From Polaribacter sp. BAL334 (GTDB lineage Bacteria > Bacteroidota > Bacteroidia > Flavobacteriales > Flavobacteriaceae): DNA of 64,000 nucleotides. The notes beneath the pieces are model-generated. The model was given only the letters and a program-made list of their open reading frames with translations. It was not told the DNA's origin and made no database searches. Positions 1-9,156 of this stretch are shown here, one piece after another. Numbering within the stretch: position 1 is the stretch's first letter; each line of letters begins with the position of its first letter. Location: NCBI RefSeq assembly GCF_015767435.1, contig NZ_JADWOV010000317.1, positions 186,001 through 250,000 of the forward strand, written 5' to 3'. Position numbers and translations under genes: made by a program.

Positions 1-2
1 AG

Positions 3-2366
3 GGTCCCTTCGAGCAGGAATATAGAGGGAGAACAGGCAAACTGAAATACTCCGGAGCTGTTTGGTATCGTAAGCACATTAACATACCTGCGTCAGACGC
101 AGGTCGACATATTTATCTGGATATAGATGGCGCTATGTCTTATGCAACAGTTTGGTGTAATGGCAAGTTCGTTGGTGGTTGGCCTTACGGCTACTCGTCT
201 TTCCGTCTCGATTTAACTCCTTATGTTAAGCTAGGTAGTGATAACGTGCTGTCCATCCGATTAGACAACCCAGATAATAATTCTCGCTGGTATCCTGGTG
301 CAGGCATCTACCGCAACGTATGGTTGGTAAAAACCAATCCTGTACACATCGGGCAGTGGGGAACTTTTATCACAACTCCGAAAGTTTCAACCGAGGAAGC
401 TACAGTAGCCGTGCAGGTCACAGTAGACAATAAAGGCACCAAGCCGACTCAAGCTCTCATTAAAACCCAATTACTGTTTGCAGATAAGTTGGTAAAAGAA
501 CTCCCAATACGCAAGTTGGACATACCTTCAAGCGGTTCGGCGGTGCTTGTAACAGATATCGCCGTTACTAAACCACAACTATGGGACACTACTACACCTA
601 ATCTTTATACTGCAGTTACTACAGTTGATGTAGGTGGCGTGGTGGTGGATAAATATGAAACAGTATTCGGTATTCGTTCTATTGCTTTTACGCCAGACAA
701 TGGCTTTCTATTGAACGGCAATCGTGTGCAAATCAATGGTGTTTGTAATCATCACGACCTCGGCGCTCTAGGTACGGCTTTTAACACCCGTGCCGCAGAG
801 CGTCAGCTAGAAATCTTAAAAGAAATGGGTGTAAACGCACTGCGCACTGCCCACAATCCTCCCGCACCAGAACTTCTTGAACTTTGCGATGCCATGGGTA
901 TCTTGGTGATGAACGAGGCCTATGATAGCTGGAAAGGGTCTAAGGTTAAAAATGGATATAGCGAACTGTTTGATGACTGGCATGAACAGGACCTAAGAGC
1001 TTTATTGCGCCGTGACCGTAACAATCCTTCTGTAATTATGTGGAGTATGGGTAATGAGGTAAAGGAACTTACAGACTCAGTCGTAGGACCTGCTATAGGG
1101 GCTCGCCTAACTGCAATTGCCCATGATGAAGATCCTACTAGACCTACAACCTTAGGGTCTAATAAACCCGAGGCAAGCTATAATGGAATTCAAAAATCAG
1201 TGGATGTAATGGGGCAGAATTATCAAAGAGGAGACTATGCTGAATTCCGCATTAAAAACCCAACAATACCATTGGTGGCTAGTGAAACTACTTCGGCCGT
1301 TAGTTCGCGCGGCGAATATTTTTTTCAGACTAAGGAACAGTTTGCCGCCCAAAATGCCGCAAACAACAAAGATGGCAAACGTGGTGGTAAAAAGCCAGCC
1401 ATAACCCAGTCGTTCGAAGTAGTTAGTAGCGTTAAGACTGATGGTAGAGCTAATTTTCAAATAAGTTCCTACGACCTTTATGGGCCAGCTTGGGTGATAC
1501 TCCCGGATGATGAGTTCGCCACACTAGAAAAGAACCCCCACGTTGCTGGACAATTCGTTTGGACTGGCTTCGACTATATTGGTGAACCTACGCCTTATAA
1601 TGCCGACTCTAGCAATCTACTCAACTTCACCGATCCTAAAGAAAGGTCTAAAATGGAAAAAGAAATGAAGGAACTAAGTAAAATCAAGGTTCCCTCGCGT
1701 AGCTCTTATTTTGGTATCGTAGACTTAGCAGGTTTCAAGAAAGACCGTTTTTATCTCTACCAAGCCCACTGGCGCCCCGATTTTCCTATGGCTCATCTGC
1801 TACCACATTGGAGTTGGCCAGAGCGTGAAGGTCAGTTGGTGCCGGTGCATCTGTACACCACAGGCGACGAGGCAGAGCTTTTTCTTAATGGTAAATCCCT
1901 AGGACGCAAAAAAAAGAAACAATACGAATACCGTCTTCGCTGGGATAATGTTACGTATACCCCAGGAGAGCTTAAAGCAGTGGCATACAAAAACGGTAAG
2001 CCATGGGCAAGCGAGATAATAAAAACAGCTGGTCCAGCGACCGCTTTGGTTTTAGAGGCAGACCGTTCTTTAATAGAGAGCGATAAAAAAGATTTGTCTT
2101 TTGTTACCGTGACCATTAGCGATAAGAATGGAATTCTCGTGCCAAGATCAAAAAATTTAGTGTCGTTCACAGTCAGTGGTCCAGGAGAAATTGTTGCGAC
2201 CGACAACGGTGATGCTACTAGTCATTCCTCGTTTCAGTCACCGAACATTAAGGCATACAACGGTCTGGCTCTCGCGATTATCCGTGCCACTGGACCAGGT
2301 AAAATCATTGTGACCGCTAAGGCAGAAGGTCTGGTAGATGCAAAAGTAGAAATCATAGGTCAATAA
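3..2366 (+). CDS. GH2 family beta-galactosidase-like enzyme, 5' end outside window
   Basis: Glycoside hydrolase family 2 enzyme, probably releasing beta-linked galactose (or a related sugar) from oligosaccharides of the PUL. The frame is open from base 3, and the stretch before the first ATG (135) encodes conserved GH2 sugar-binding-domain sequence (GAVWYRKHINIP), so the true start lies upstream of the window. Visible in order: jelly-roll domain, Ig-like domain, TIM barrel with the NALRTAHNPP motif, acid/base Glu in MWSMGNEV (codon 1056) and likely nucleophile Glu in ASETTSAVSSRGEY (codon 1284), then a C-terminal Ig-like (Big/GH2 C5-type) domain. It precedes a sulfatase on the same strand. 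Base composition is visibly richer in G+C than the following genes (one sampled 60-base line 45%, against 32% in the next gene), suggesting separate acquisition. Family is secure; the sugar is inferred. Confidence 0.88.
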   Translation, partial: GPFEQEYRGRTGKLKYSGAVWYRKHINIPASDAGRHIYLDIDGAMSYATVWCNGKFVGGWPYGYSSFRLDLTPYVKLGSDNVLSIRLDNPDNNSRWYPGAGIYRNVWLVKTNPVHIGQWGTFITTPKVSTEEATVAVQVTVDNKGTKPTQALIKTQLLFADKLVKELPIRKLDIPSSGSAVLVTDIAVTKPQLWDTTTPNLYTAVTTVDVGGVVVDKYETVFGIRSIAFTPDNGFLLNGNRVQINGVCNHHDLGALGTAFNTRAAERQLEILKEMGVNALRTAHNPPAPELLELCDAMGILVMNEAYDSWKGSKVKNGYSELFDDWHEQDLRALLRRDRNNPSVIMWSMGNEVKELTDSVVGPAIGARLTAIAHDEDPTRPTTLGSNKPEASYNGIQKSVDVMGQNYQRGDYAEFRIKNPTIPLVASETTSAVSSRGEYFFQTKEQFAAQNAANNKDGKRGGKKPAITQSFEVVSSVKTDGRANFQISSYDLYGPAWVILPDDEFATLEKNPHVAGQFVWTGFDYIGEPTPYNADSSNLLNFTDPKERSKMEKEMKELSKIKVPSRSSYFGIVDLAGFKKDRFYLYQAHWRPDFPMAHLLPHWSWPEREGQLVPVHLYTTGDEAELFLNGKSLGRKKKKQYEYRLRWDNVTYTPGELKAVAYKNGKPWASEIIKTAGPATALVLEADRSLIESDKKDLSFVTVTISDKNGILVPRSKNLVSFTVSGPGEIVATDNGDATSHSSFQSPNIKAYNGLALAIIRATGPGKIIVTAKAEGLVDAKVEIIGQ

Positions 2367-2570
2367 GTATAGAGCAAAAAAAATAAACGATAATGAAGCG
2401 AATTTAAAATTTAATAGGATAGCGAATCAACTATAGCAATTAGCCAAGGAGAAAACAATTTTGCCTTTAAATTTAAATAGTGACATATTAAAATTTGCTT
2501 CTGATATAGCAACAATTACAAAAGGCAAGCTTAAGGAGTAAAGAATCTTGTAAATTAAATAAATTGTGAA

Positions 2571-3968
2571 ATGAATATAAAAGCCAATTTTTTTTTAAGT
2601 GTATTTTTATTAAATATACTGTGCCTATGTAGTGATGCTTATGCACAGGTTAAGAAACGACCAAATATCATTTTAATTATGGCTGATGATATTGGTTATG
2701 AGACCACTAATATAAATGGTGGTGTTGATTATCAAACTCCTCAGTTAGATAATATGGCAAAAAACGGAATCCGGTTTACCAATTGTTTTAGTCAGCCTTT
2801 GTGTACCCCATCACGTGTAAAAATAATGACAGGCAGATACAATTCCGATAATTATGTAGATTTTGAATATTTGCCATATGAAGAAACCACCTTTGGGAAT
2901 ATTCTAAAAAATGCAGGTTATAAAACTATGATTGCTGGTAAGTGGCAACTAAATGGTCAGCAAATTGGTGCAGAAACTGCCAATGATATTACAACACCTT
3001 CACATTTTGGTTTTGATGAATATTGTTTATGGCAACTAGTAGGAAAGGGAAGCCGTTATGCAAAACCTGAAATCACTCAAAATGGACAAAAGTTAAAAAC
3101 AACTATCGATGATTATGGGCCAGATATATTTAGTAGTTATATACTAAACTTTATAGATAAAAATAAAGACGAACCGTTTTTTGTTTATTATCCAATGGTG
3201 TTAACTCATAGCCCTTTTACACCTACGCCTAAATCTAAAGCATGGGCTGACCACAAAATGAGGCTTAAAGAGGGTAAAAATAAAAAGGAAGCTTTTCAAG
3301 ATATGGTATCGTATACAGATGATATTGTAGGGAGAATTCGCCAAAAATTAAAAGACTTAAAAATTGATGATAACACCATTGTAATTTGGACAGGAGACAA
3401 TGGAACTGCAAAATCGATAACATCTTCCTTTGAAGGTGAAAATTATAAGGGAGGAAAAGGAAGTTTAAAAAATAATGGTACACACGTAAGTTTAATTTGC
3501 GAATTTCCTAATGGAGGCATGAAAAATGTAGTATCTGATAATTTGATAGAATTTAGCGATTTTGTTCCAACCTTATGTGATTTTGCAATGCAACCAATTC
3601 CTCAAAACGTAGTTGGAAAAAGTTTTGCAGGTTTTTTGAGTAAAGATTACAAAGCAACACCAAGAGAAAATATTTTTGTACACTATTATGCGCGTATCAA
3701 TCAAGTAGAATCATCTTATGGAACTTTTACACGTAATAAGAATTATAAATATTATTGGGATGGAAGATTTTATGATATGGTGAAAGATAAATGGGAAAAT
3801 AAACCACTAAATCTAAAAAAATTAAATACTCAAGAGTTGATAAATTATAATGAATTAAAAGCAGCATTAGACTCCAAAAAGATTTGGGACTTTTCTAAAG
3901 TAGAGGCATTAAATAAAACCGATGGTAAAAAATCCTCTAATTCATCAAAAAAGAAAAAGGATGAATAA
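2571..3968 (+). CDS. S1 family sulfatase (secreted)
   Basis: Formylglycine-dependent type I sulfatase, removing sulfate esters from the algal glycan. The protein of 465 residues starts with a signal peptide ending near SDAYAQ. It then has the N-terminal metal-binding IMADD motif (about residues 37-40) and the C-T-P-S-R maturation motif with Cys78 as the predicted formylglycine, followed by GKWQLNG and the metal-site WTGDNGT. The C-terminus is short, lysine-rich and probably disordered (GKKSSNSSKKKKDE). It follows the GH2 gene after about 200 bp on the same strand and may be cotranscribed with it. No sulfatase-maturating enzyme is encoded in the window, so maturation must come from elsewhere. 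S1 subfamily not assigned. Confidence 0.9.
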   Translation: MNIKANFFLSVFLLNILCLCSDAYAQVKKRPNIILIMADDIGYETTNINGGVDYQTPQLDNMAKNGIRFTNCFSQPLCTPSRVKIMTGRYNSDNYVDFEYLPYEETTFGNILKNAGYKTMIAGKWQLNGQQIGAETANDITTPSHFGFDEYCLWQLVGKGSRYAKPEITQNGQKLKTTIDDYGPDIFSSYILNFIDKNKDEPFFVYYPMVLTHSPFTPTPKSKAWADHKMRLKEGKNKKEAFQDMVSYTDDIVGRIRQKLKDLKIDDNTIVIWTGDNGTAKSITSSFEGENYKGGKGSLKNNGTHVSLICEFPNGGMKNVVSDNLIEFSDFVPTLCDFAMQPIPQNVVGKSFAGFLSKDYKATPRENIFVHYYARINQVESSYGTFTRNKNYKYYWDGRFYDMVKDKWENKPLNLKKLNTQELINYNELKAALDSKKIWDFSKVEALNKTDGKKSSNSSKKKKDE

Positions 3969-4023
3969 TTGGAATTATTTGCTTTTTTATTGATTGACAA
4001 GAAAATGAATTTATTTTTTTAAT

Positions 4024-4091
4024 TGAAACAAATTAGCATAATTAATGAGACTTTTTCAATCATTAAAAATCAAATTATAGCAGTTAATTTG
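4024..4091 (+). promoter_or_regulatory. Putative HTCS operator and promoter, site A
   Basis: TGAAACA at 4024 and TGAGAC at 4046 form a direct repeat with 22 bp between starts, with TTAGC between them and CTTTTTCA after. A -7-like TTAATTTG begins at 4084, exactly 60 bp after the element start. A leader of about 165 bp then precedes the small gene at 4257. Same layout as six other sites in the PUL. Confidence 0.72.
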
Positions 4092-4256
4092 ATGCTATAT
4101 TGGAAGTATTAGTATTGCTATTAGACAGCTTTTATTACTTGAATATAAATTTTAATATTTGGTAAAAATAATGAATAAGAAGCTAATTTTTTTAGAAGTT
4201 AAACCTTTTTATTTTTTAAATGTCTTACCATCATAACAATTAAATAAATATTAATA

Positions 4257-4595
4257 ATGAAAAAAATAATTTTCGTAGCTTTATTTGTAGCTGCAAGTTT
4301 AAGTGGATTTGCTCAAGATTCTAAAAAAGGTGGAGTAGATAAAATGTTGCAAAAAATGACAACAGAATTGTCTTTAACAGCTGATCAACAAGAAAAATTA
4401 AAACCAATTCTCGAGGAGCAAATGGTTCTTAAAAAAGACTCTAAAGAGAATCCGGACAACGCATATGCTAACAAGGAAAAGTTAAAAGAGATTACAAAAA
4501 AAATTAAAAGTATTTTAACTCCTGTACAATTAGAATTGCAAAAATCAACATTGAAAAAATTTAAAGAAGAAGGCAATAAAAAAAATAACGAATAA
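4257..4595 (+). CDS. Small periplasmic Spy/CpxP-like protein (LTxxQ repeats)
   Basis: 112-residue exported protein. The signal peptide ends at SGFAQ and the rest is charged and predicted helical. Two LTxxQ motifs are visible (LTADQ near residue 41 and LTPVQ near residue 87), which is the hallmark of the Spy/CpxP family of periplasmic chaperone or stress proteins that form helical hairpins. It is monocistronic, with a shared PUL-type operator upstream and a hairpin terminator just downstream, so it looks like an induced member of the PUL regulon. A paralog follows at 4785. Its role here is unknown; protecting secreted or outer-membrane proteins during high-level PUL expression is a guess. A small helical protein of another family with chance LTxxQ motifs is possible. 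Confidence 0.75.
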   Translation: MKKIIFVALFVAASLSGFAQDSKKGGVDKMLQKMTTELSLTADQQEKLKPILEEQMVLKKDSKENPDNAYANKEKLKEITKKIKSILTPVQLELQKSTLKKFKEEGNKKNNE

Positions 4596-4616
4596 TAAGA
4601 ATCTTAATTGTAAAAA

Positions 4617-4646
4617 AAACTTCTGGTTATCCAGAAGTTTTTTTAT
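4617..4646 (+). terminator. Rho-independent terminator
   Basis: Nine-base-pair stem AACTTCTGG/CCAGAAGTT with a TTAT loop, followed by a T run. It ends the small Spy-like gene. Confidence 0.85.
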
Positions 4647-4689
4647 TTGTACAGCATCTTATAATTAAAAATTTTAGCTAATTTCAAAT

Positions 4690-4757
4690 TGAAACAAATT
4701 AACACTATGAATGGAACTTTTTCCATGGGTGTTTCTACTATTAAGTTTATAAATTTG
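4690..4757 (+). promoter_or_regulatory. Putative HTCS operator and promoter, site B
   Basis: TGAAACA at 4690 and TGGAAC at 4712 with 22 bp between starts, followed by TTTTTCC. A perfect TAAATTTG -7 box begins at 4750, 60 bp from the element start and 28 bp before the ATG at 4785. Confidence 0.78.
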
Positions 4758-4784
4758 AAAATATTAACTTTTTAAAATTCAAGT

Positions 4785-5144
4785 ATGAATAAGTATTTTA
4801 TTATTATGTTTTCATCATTATTACTAGTTGTTTCATCAATAAACGCACAAGAAAATAAATCTAAAGAGCCAGATATTACTGCTGAGCTTGAGAAAATGAC
4901 AACAGATTTAGATTTAACAAAAAACGAAATAGCGAGTGTTAAAATATTTTTAGAAAAGCAACTTGCAGAAAGAAAACAGTTTAGGAAAGATAACGACAAA
5001 AATAGCGATGATTTTAAAGCAAAAATGAAAGAATTGCAGCTAAAACAAAGCGATGAATTGAAGGCTATTTTAGGTGACGAAAAATTTGATAAATATCAAC
5101 AAATAAAAAATGAAGAAAGAAAAAACAAAAACAAATCTGAGTAG
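4785..5144 (+). CDS. Small periplasmic Spy/CpxP-like protein, paralog of the preceding gene
   Basis: 119-residue exported, highly charged helical protein. The signal peptide ends near SSINAQ. It resembles the gene at 4257 in size, composition and the phrase KMTT(D/E)L-LT, but its LTxxQ motifs are degenerate (LTKNE in place of LTADQ; no clear second copy). It is monocistronic, with its own PUL-type operator and TAAATTTG -7 box and a hairpin terminator after it. Two adjacent divergent copies, each with a separate copy of the same promoter element, point to tandem duplication including the promoter. Biochemical function unknown. Confidence 0.72.
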   Translation: MNKYFIIMFSSLLLVVSSINAQENKSKEPDITAELEKMTTDLDLTKNEIASVKIFLEKQLAERKQFRKDNDKNSDDFKAKMKELQLKQSDELKAILGDEKFDKYQQIKNEERKNKNKSE

Positions 5145-5168
5145 TTTTTTCTTGTTTTCATAAAAATT

Positions 5169-5208
5169 AGTGGGTAAATATGATAAACATTTATTCACTT
5201 TTTTTTTA
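5169..5208 (+). terminator. Probable rho-independent terminator
   Basis: Stem of about 11 bp, including two G-T pairs, between AGTGGGTAAAT and ATTTATTCACT, followed by a run of T. Confidence 0.7.
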
Positions 5209-5279
5209 TAAATATTTTTTAACCTTCATTAATTGGAAGCTTTTTTTTACCATACAGATAATTGAAAAGTTTTAACATG

Positions 5280-5347
5280 TGAGACAAATTAGCATTATAA
5301 ATGAAATTATTAATTAAGCTCATTTTATTAGTAATTTGTTTTCTTTG
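5280..5347 (+). promoter_or_regulatory. Putative HTCS operator and promoter, site C
   Basis: TGAGACA at 5280 followed by AATTAGC, and a weaker second repeat TGAAAT at 5302. A -7-like TTTCTTTG begins at 5340, 60 bp from the element start. It lies upstream of the large beta-helix gene. Confidence 0.65.
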
Positions 5348-5392
5348 AATTTATTATTACAACAATCAAACACAAAAATTTATCTATACATT

Positions 5393-8300
5393 ATGATAAA
5401 AGAAAGAATGAATTCAGTTACAGTATCATTAGTTTTTATGTTGCTAGTTTCTGTAAATATGGTTGCTTTTCAACAACCTCAAAATAAAAATTTAAAAAGC
5501 AATAATAAGAGCTTGATAAACAAAAATCAAGCAAAAATTTACGCGGCACCTAAGGGAATAGATTCAAGTAGCGATTTTAGTGTAACTGTAAATGGTAAAG
5601 AAGCCTTTGTTTTCTTTGTAGCGGAAAATAAATTCAGAAAAAATTACTTGCCTGGAGCAGACATTACGCCTTTAGAAAAAGGTGAAAAACAAAAAAAAGC
5701 AGCCCGAGAATCCTGGGTTTCTTATGAGGCAAATGAAAAAGTAATTATAAAAATTTCTCAGTTTGCAGATAGTCTCCCACTAAAAAACATATTACTTATT
5801 GACCAAAAAGGCAATTCAACAGAACATAAAATTGATAATAAATCAATTTTGTTTGAAGCATCCGTTGGGAATAAATATGTATTAATACTTAATAATGATT
5901 TTTCACGACGCTTAACCATTTTCGCTGAATTACCCGAACAAGACACACCAGATATAAATGGTGCTGATACCTTTTTGATTCAGTCAAGTACCTTAAGAGA
6001 AGAGTATGAAAATACGTCAAAAAAAACACTCTATTTTTCGCCAGGATTGCATGAAATGGGTGATGGTTTTCCATTAAAGCCAGGAGTTCAAATTTATTTA
6101 GCTCCTGGTGCGTATGTTAGAGGATTTTTTACCTGTCCACCAAATGAAAATACAGTTGGTGCTTCAGACATAAAAATTTTTGGTAGGGGAATTCTTTCGG
6201 GTGAAAATAACCAAATAACAGAGGGACCAAACAATAACTTTCTACCTCGCCCAATTCGTTTTTGGAGCAATTCAATTTATTTAGGGGGTTTTAATCGAGA
6301 ACCAGCGGATAATCAAATTGTAAAAGGGATTACCATTATTTACCCTTCTCAACAACCAATTATGGGTAATGGTACGAATACGCTCATAGAAAACGTTAAA
6401 GTTATTAATTTTGAAAAAGGATTTGGAGGTATTGTTGTTGGATCTCAATCAATGGTAAAAGATTGTTATGTATCAACAGATATAAAAGTATTCTCAACGT
6501 TTGGTTCAAATACAAAATTTATAGACAATATGATTGTTGGTTTTGAAGCAATGGATGCCCCTTTTTATATTGGTGATCGAATACTGGATAATCTTAAAAA
6601 TATTTCTGTAGAAAACTTAACCGTTATTGGCGATTTTAAAAGTCTACTTTCAATAAATCAAGCTCATTTTGGGAATCTAAGTAATTTTAATTTTAAAAAT
6701 ATCAAAGCCATTTACAGTGGAAAAAAATCAAAAGCATCAATTTTAAATTTGGGTGTTGCTTTTTCTCCTTATAGAAGAGGAGAATATCAGGGTAGTATTA
6801 GTGAAATATCTGTTAGTGATATTCAAATTACCACCTTAAATACAATTTCATCTTTTTCCATTAATGCATTTGGTTTTAGCGAGAAAGCTGCAGTTCGTAA
6901 TGTGAACCTAAAAGGTGTTTCGGTTAATGGTGAACCTGCAAAAATCCTCAAACAAATTGAACAGTATGCATTCAATATTACAATTGATGGTAAAACTATT
7001 TTAGAAGGTAAATTGCCAATAGCAGAAGATCCTAAACGAGATTTTCCTCAAGTTACTGCTGTTGCTAATCCAGCAAATACGTATCCTAGAAAAGATGAAG
7101 ATGGTGACCAATTTGGGAGGCTTATTGCCCATCAAATTGCTTACCCTACAGAAAAGCAAAAAGCAGACCCAAAATACCCAAAAACATTATCAGCGGCATT
7201 AGGTAATGTTGCTACAGGAGCAAGTTTAAAAGGCATAAAAACTATTATTACACCTAAAGGTGATTTTTTACAGACCTATGCCGAGGTAAATGATACTCGT
7301 ATGTATGCATTGCATTCTCCTGATTATGAGGTAAGCGTATCCCAAAAAAGTAGTGGTACACAGCTATTAAAAGTACCAGTTTATGAAAACATAGGGACCT
7401 TGATGAGTTCTGGAAACCGTTTGGTAAATCCACCTCCAATGCTAACGGAGCATTTTGCCAACTTCACACATCGTGGAGAGGTTGAAGTGACTGTAAAAAT
7501 GAAAGAAAGAGCACCTGATGTTAAAGATGCATTGATTATGCCATCTCAATTAAACATCAAGCCAATATACTCACAAGACAGACGAAGTTTTACTTTTACA
7601 TTGCCTTCACCACAATATTTGGCAATTATTGTGAATGGCGATTGGATTCGTCCACTATTTGTTTTTGGAAATCCTCCAGAAGATGCTGTGCCTGATCCAA
7701 CAGATCCTGCTGTTTTAACCATATATACAAACGATGATTTTAAGACATTAGAAAACCGTAAGAAACTTGCAAAATATAGGGTGATTAATTTTGCGCCTGG
7801 GTATCATGATATTGGTTTTTTCTTTCCTGTTTTTAGCGATCAAACAATTTACATACCAGGAGATGCTTATGTGGCAGGAACAATTCTTGGTGTAGACCGT
7901 GATAAAGTTGCAAAAATAGATTATGGCACAAAATTAATTACTCATAACAAAGAGATCTTTAATTATCAAGCATTTAAACAAGGGTATCAGAAAAAAGAAG
8001 ACTACGTTTATGTGGAGGCATCAAATAAAGGAAAAAGTACCATGCTTGGCGCTATAAAGAATTTCACCATTCGTGGTCGTGGAATACTTTCAGGTGAGCA
8101 GATGGACTGGTTCAAAGGACAAGAGGATGTCCCTGGCTATATTATTCAAGTTGATAGAAGTGGAAAAAATGGAATACTAGAGGGCTTAACTTTTACAGGC
8201 AGGCATTTTCATTCTGCAAATTTCTTTGGCTCTCCTGCCCTTTTGAAAAATGTAAAAACTTTATATGGGTTTCATGGCAATACTGATGCTTCTCAGTGGG

Positions 8301-8911
8301 GTATGGTTCGTAGAAACTTATTCAGTATTCAACAAGATGATGGTACTTATATTAAAACTGGTTTAGATATTGATGGCTGGTTTGCTTGGCAGCAAAATAA
8401 TGCCAACGTTTTTTGTTTTACACGAGCTATGCCAAAGGATGGAGGAACATTAGGTCATTCACTTATTAGAAATGTAACCGTTATTGATGGACGTTATGGG
8501 CAATATGGTGTAAGTAATTTAGCTTCTGAGCAATACAACCCAATGCGGGGTGGGTTTTGGCTTGGCATAAATCATGATAAAAACTTCAATAATTTTGGAT
8601 ATATGGCAGACATTGTAATGCAAAACATTACTTTTGAAACCATTGTTAATCCCTTATTTCAGTTCGCGCCAATGACAGGGTCACGTTTCAGTAAAATGAT
8701 TGGTGTACAAGATATTACCTTCGATAATATTCAAGTACCTATGGGGCAAAACTGGAAGAGTATTTTTGGTGTTCGCCCAGAAACTCCAGATGATTTTATG
8801 CGTGGGATTGTAATTAAGGATTTGATTATCGGTGGAAAAAAGGTTTTAAATCTCGAAGATTTTGCAAGAACAAGAAGTAATGGACACAATTTAGACGTAA
8901 AAATCAAATAA
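5393..8911 (+). CDS. Tandem GH49-like right-handed beta-helix glycosidase
   Basis: Large secreted protein (1172 residues from the ATG at 5393; an upstream ATG at 5336 would put a non-signal stretch before the signal peptide). It holds two homologous halves, each with a beta-sandwich lead-in and then a parallel beta-helix starting with the motif pattern of GH49 (dextranase/isopullulanase-type) enzymes: IYLAPGAYVRG and GRGILSGE in the first half, IYIPGDAYVAG and GRGILSGE in the second. The second half keeps an Asp pair at residues 982-983 (QQDDGTYIK) and an end motif IGGKKV, as in GH49. The first half has Thr362-Asp363 at the equivalent place, so it may be inactive or a binding module. No T9SS tail. 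GH49 acts on alpha-glucans, but with this neighbourhood the substrate is more likely an alpha-linked algal glycan. A distant GH28- or GH110-type relationship is the alternative. Confidence 0.72.
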   Translation: MIKERMNSVTVSLVFMLLVSVNMVAFQQPQNKNLKSNNKSLINKNQAKIYAAPKGIDSSSDFSVTVNGKEAFVFFVAENKFRKNYLPGADITPLEKGEKQKKAARESWVSYEANEKVIIKISQFADSLPLKNILLIDQKGNSTEHKIDNKSILFEASVGNKYVLILNNDFSRRLTIFAELPEQDTPDINGADTFLIQSSTLREEYENTSKKTLYFSPGLHEMGDGFPLKPGVQIYLAPGAYVRGFFTCPPNENTVGASDIKIFGRGILSGENNQITEGPNNNFLPRPIRFWSNSIYLGGFNREPADNQIVKGITIIYPSQQPIMGNGTNTLIENVKVINFEKGFGGIVVGSQSMVKDCYVSTDIKVFSTFGSNTKFIDNMIVGFEAMDAPFYIGDRILDNLKNISVENLTVIGDFKSLLSINQAHFGNLSNFNFKNIKAIYSGKKSKASILNLGVAFSPYRRGEYQGSISEISVSDIQITTLNTISSFSINAFGFSEKAAVRNVNLKGVSVNGEPAKILKQIEQYAFNITIDGKTILEGKLPIAEDPKRDFPQVTAVANPANTYPRKDEDGDQFGRLIAHQIAYPTEKQKADPKYPKTLSAALGNVATGASLKGIKTIITPKGDFLQTYAEVNDTRMYALHSPDYEVSVSQKSSGTQLLKVPVYENIGTLMSSGNRLVNPPPMLTEHFANFTHRGEVEVTVKMKERAPDVKDALIMPSQLNIKPIYSQDRRSFTFTLPSPQYLAIIVNGDWIRPLFVFGNPPEDAVPDPTDPAVLTIYTNDDFKTLENRKKLAKYRVINFAPGYHDIGFFFPVFSDQTIYIPGDAYVAGTILGVDRDKVAKIDYGTKLITHNKEIFNYQAFKQGYQKKEDYVYVEASNKGKSTMLGAIKNFTIRGRGILSGEQMDWFKGQEDVPGYIIQVDRSGKNGILEGLTFTGRHFHSANFFGSPALLKNVKTLYGFHGNTDASQWGMVRRNLFSIQQDDGTYIKTGLDIDGWFAWQQNNANVFCFTRAMPKDGGTLGHSLIRNVTVIDGRYGQYGVSNLASEQYNPMRGGFWLGINHDKNFNNFGYMADIVMQNITFETIVNPLFQFAPMTGSRFSKMIGVQDITFDNIQVPMGQNWKSIFGVRPETPDDFMRGIVIKDLIIGGKKVLNLEDFARTRSNGHNLDVKIK

Positions 8912-8977
8912 CTTTTTTATTGAAAAGATCAATTAATTGAAATTTAAAAATCATACAACGTAATTTTCAAGTTATTT

Positions 8978-9013
8978 AGTGAGCAAATATTTAATATTTG
9001 CTCACTTTTTTTT
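8978..9013 (+). terminator. Rho-independent terminator
   Basis: Near-perfect hairpin AGTGAGCAAATATT/AATATTTGCTCACT followed by a long T run, downstream of the beta-helix gene. Confidence 0.88.
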
Positions 9014-9046
9014 TATCTATCGAAAGGAACTATTTTTTTTGAGAAG

Positions 9047-9114
9047 TGAGACATTTTAGCCAAATAGTTGAAACTTTTCATACTTATAAAAATTTTATTT
9101 AAGTTATAAATTTG
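9047..9114 (+). promoter_or_regulatory. Putative HTCS operator and promoter, site D
   Basis: TGAGACA at 9047 with TTTTAGC next to it, and TGAAAC at 9069 followed by TTTTCA. A perfect TAAATTTG -7 box begins at 9107, 60 bp from the element start. It serves the esterase gene at 9157. Confidence 0.78.
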
Positions 9115-9156
9115 AATTATAAATTAAATATAGTTTATAACCACAATATAAATAAA

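Noticed and set aside
1197..1460. 87-residue minus-strand ORF within the GH2 gene
   Set aside because: Shadow of a strongly supported coding frame; no features of its own.
5393..8911. Pectinase (GH28) assignment for the beta-helix protein
   Set aside because: The Ig-like lead-in, APGAYV and GRGILSGE motifs and the IGGKKV end fit GH49 better, and no uronic-acid genes are nearby.
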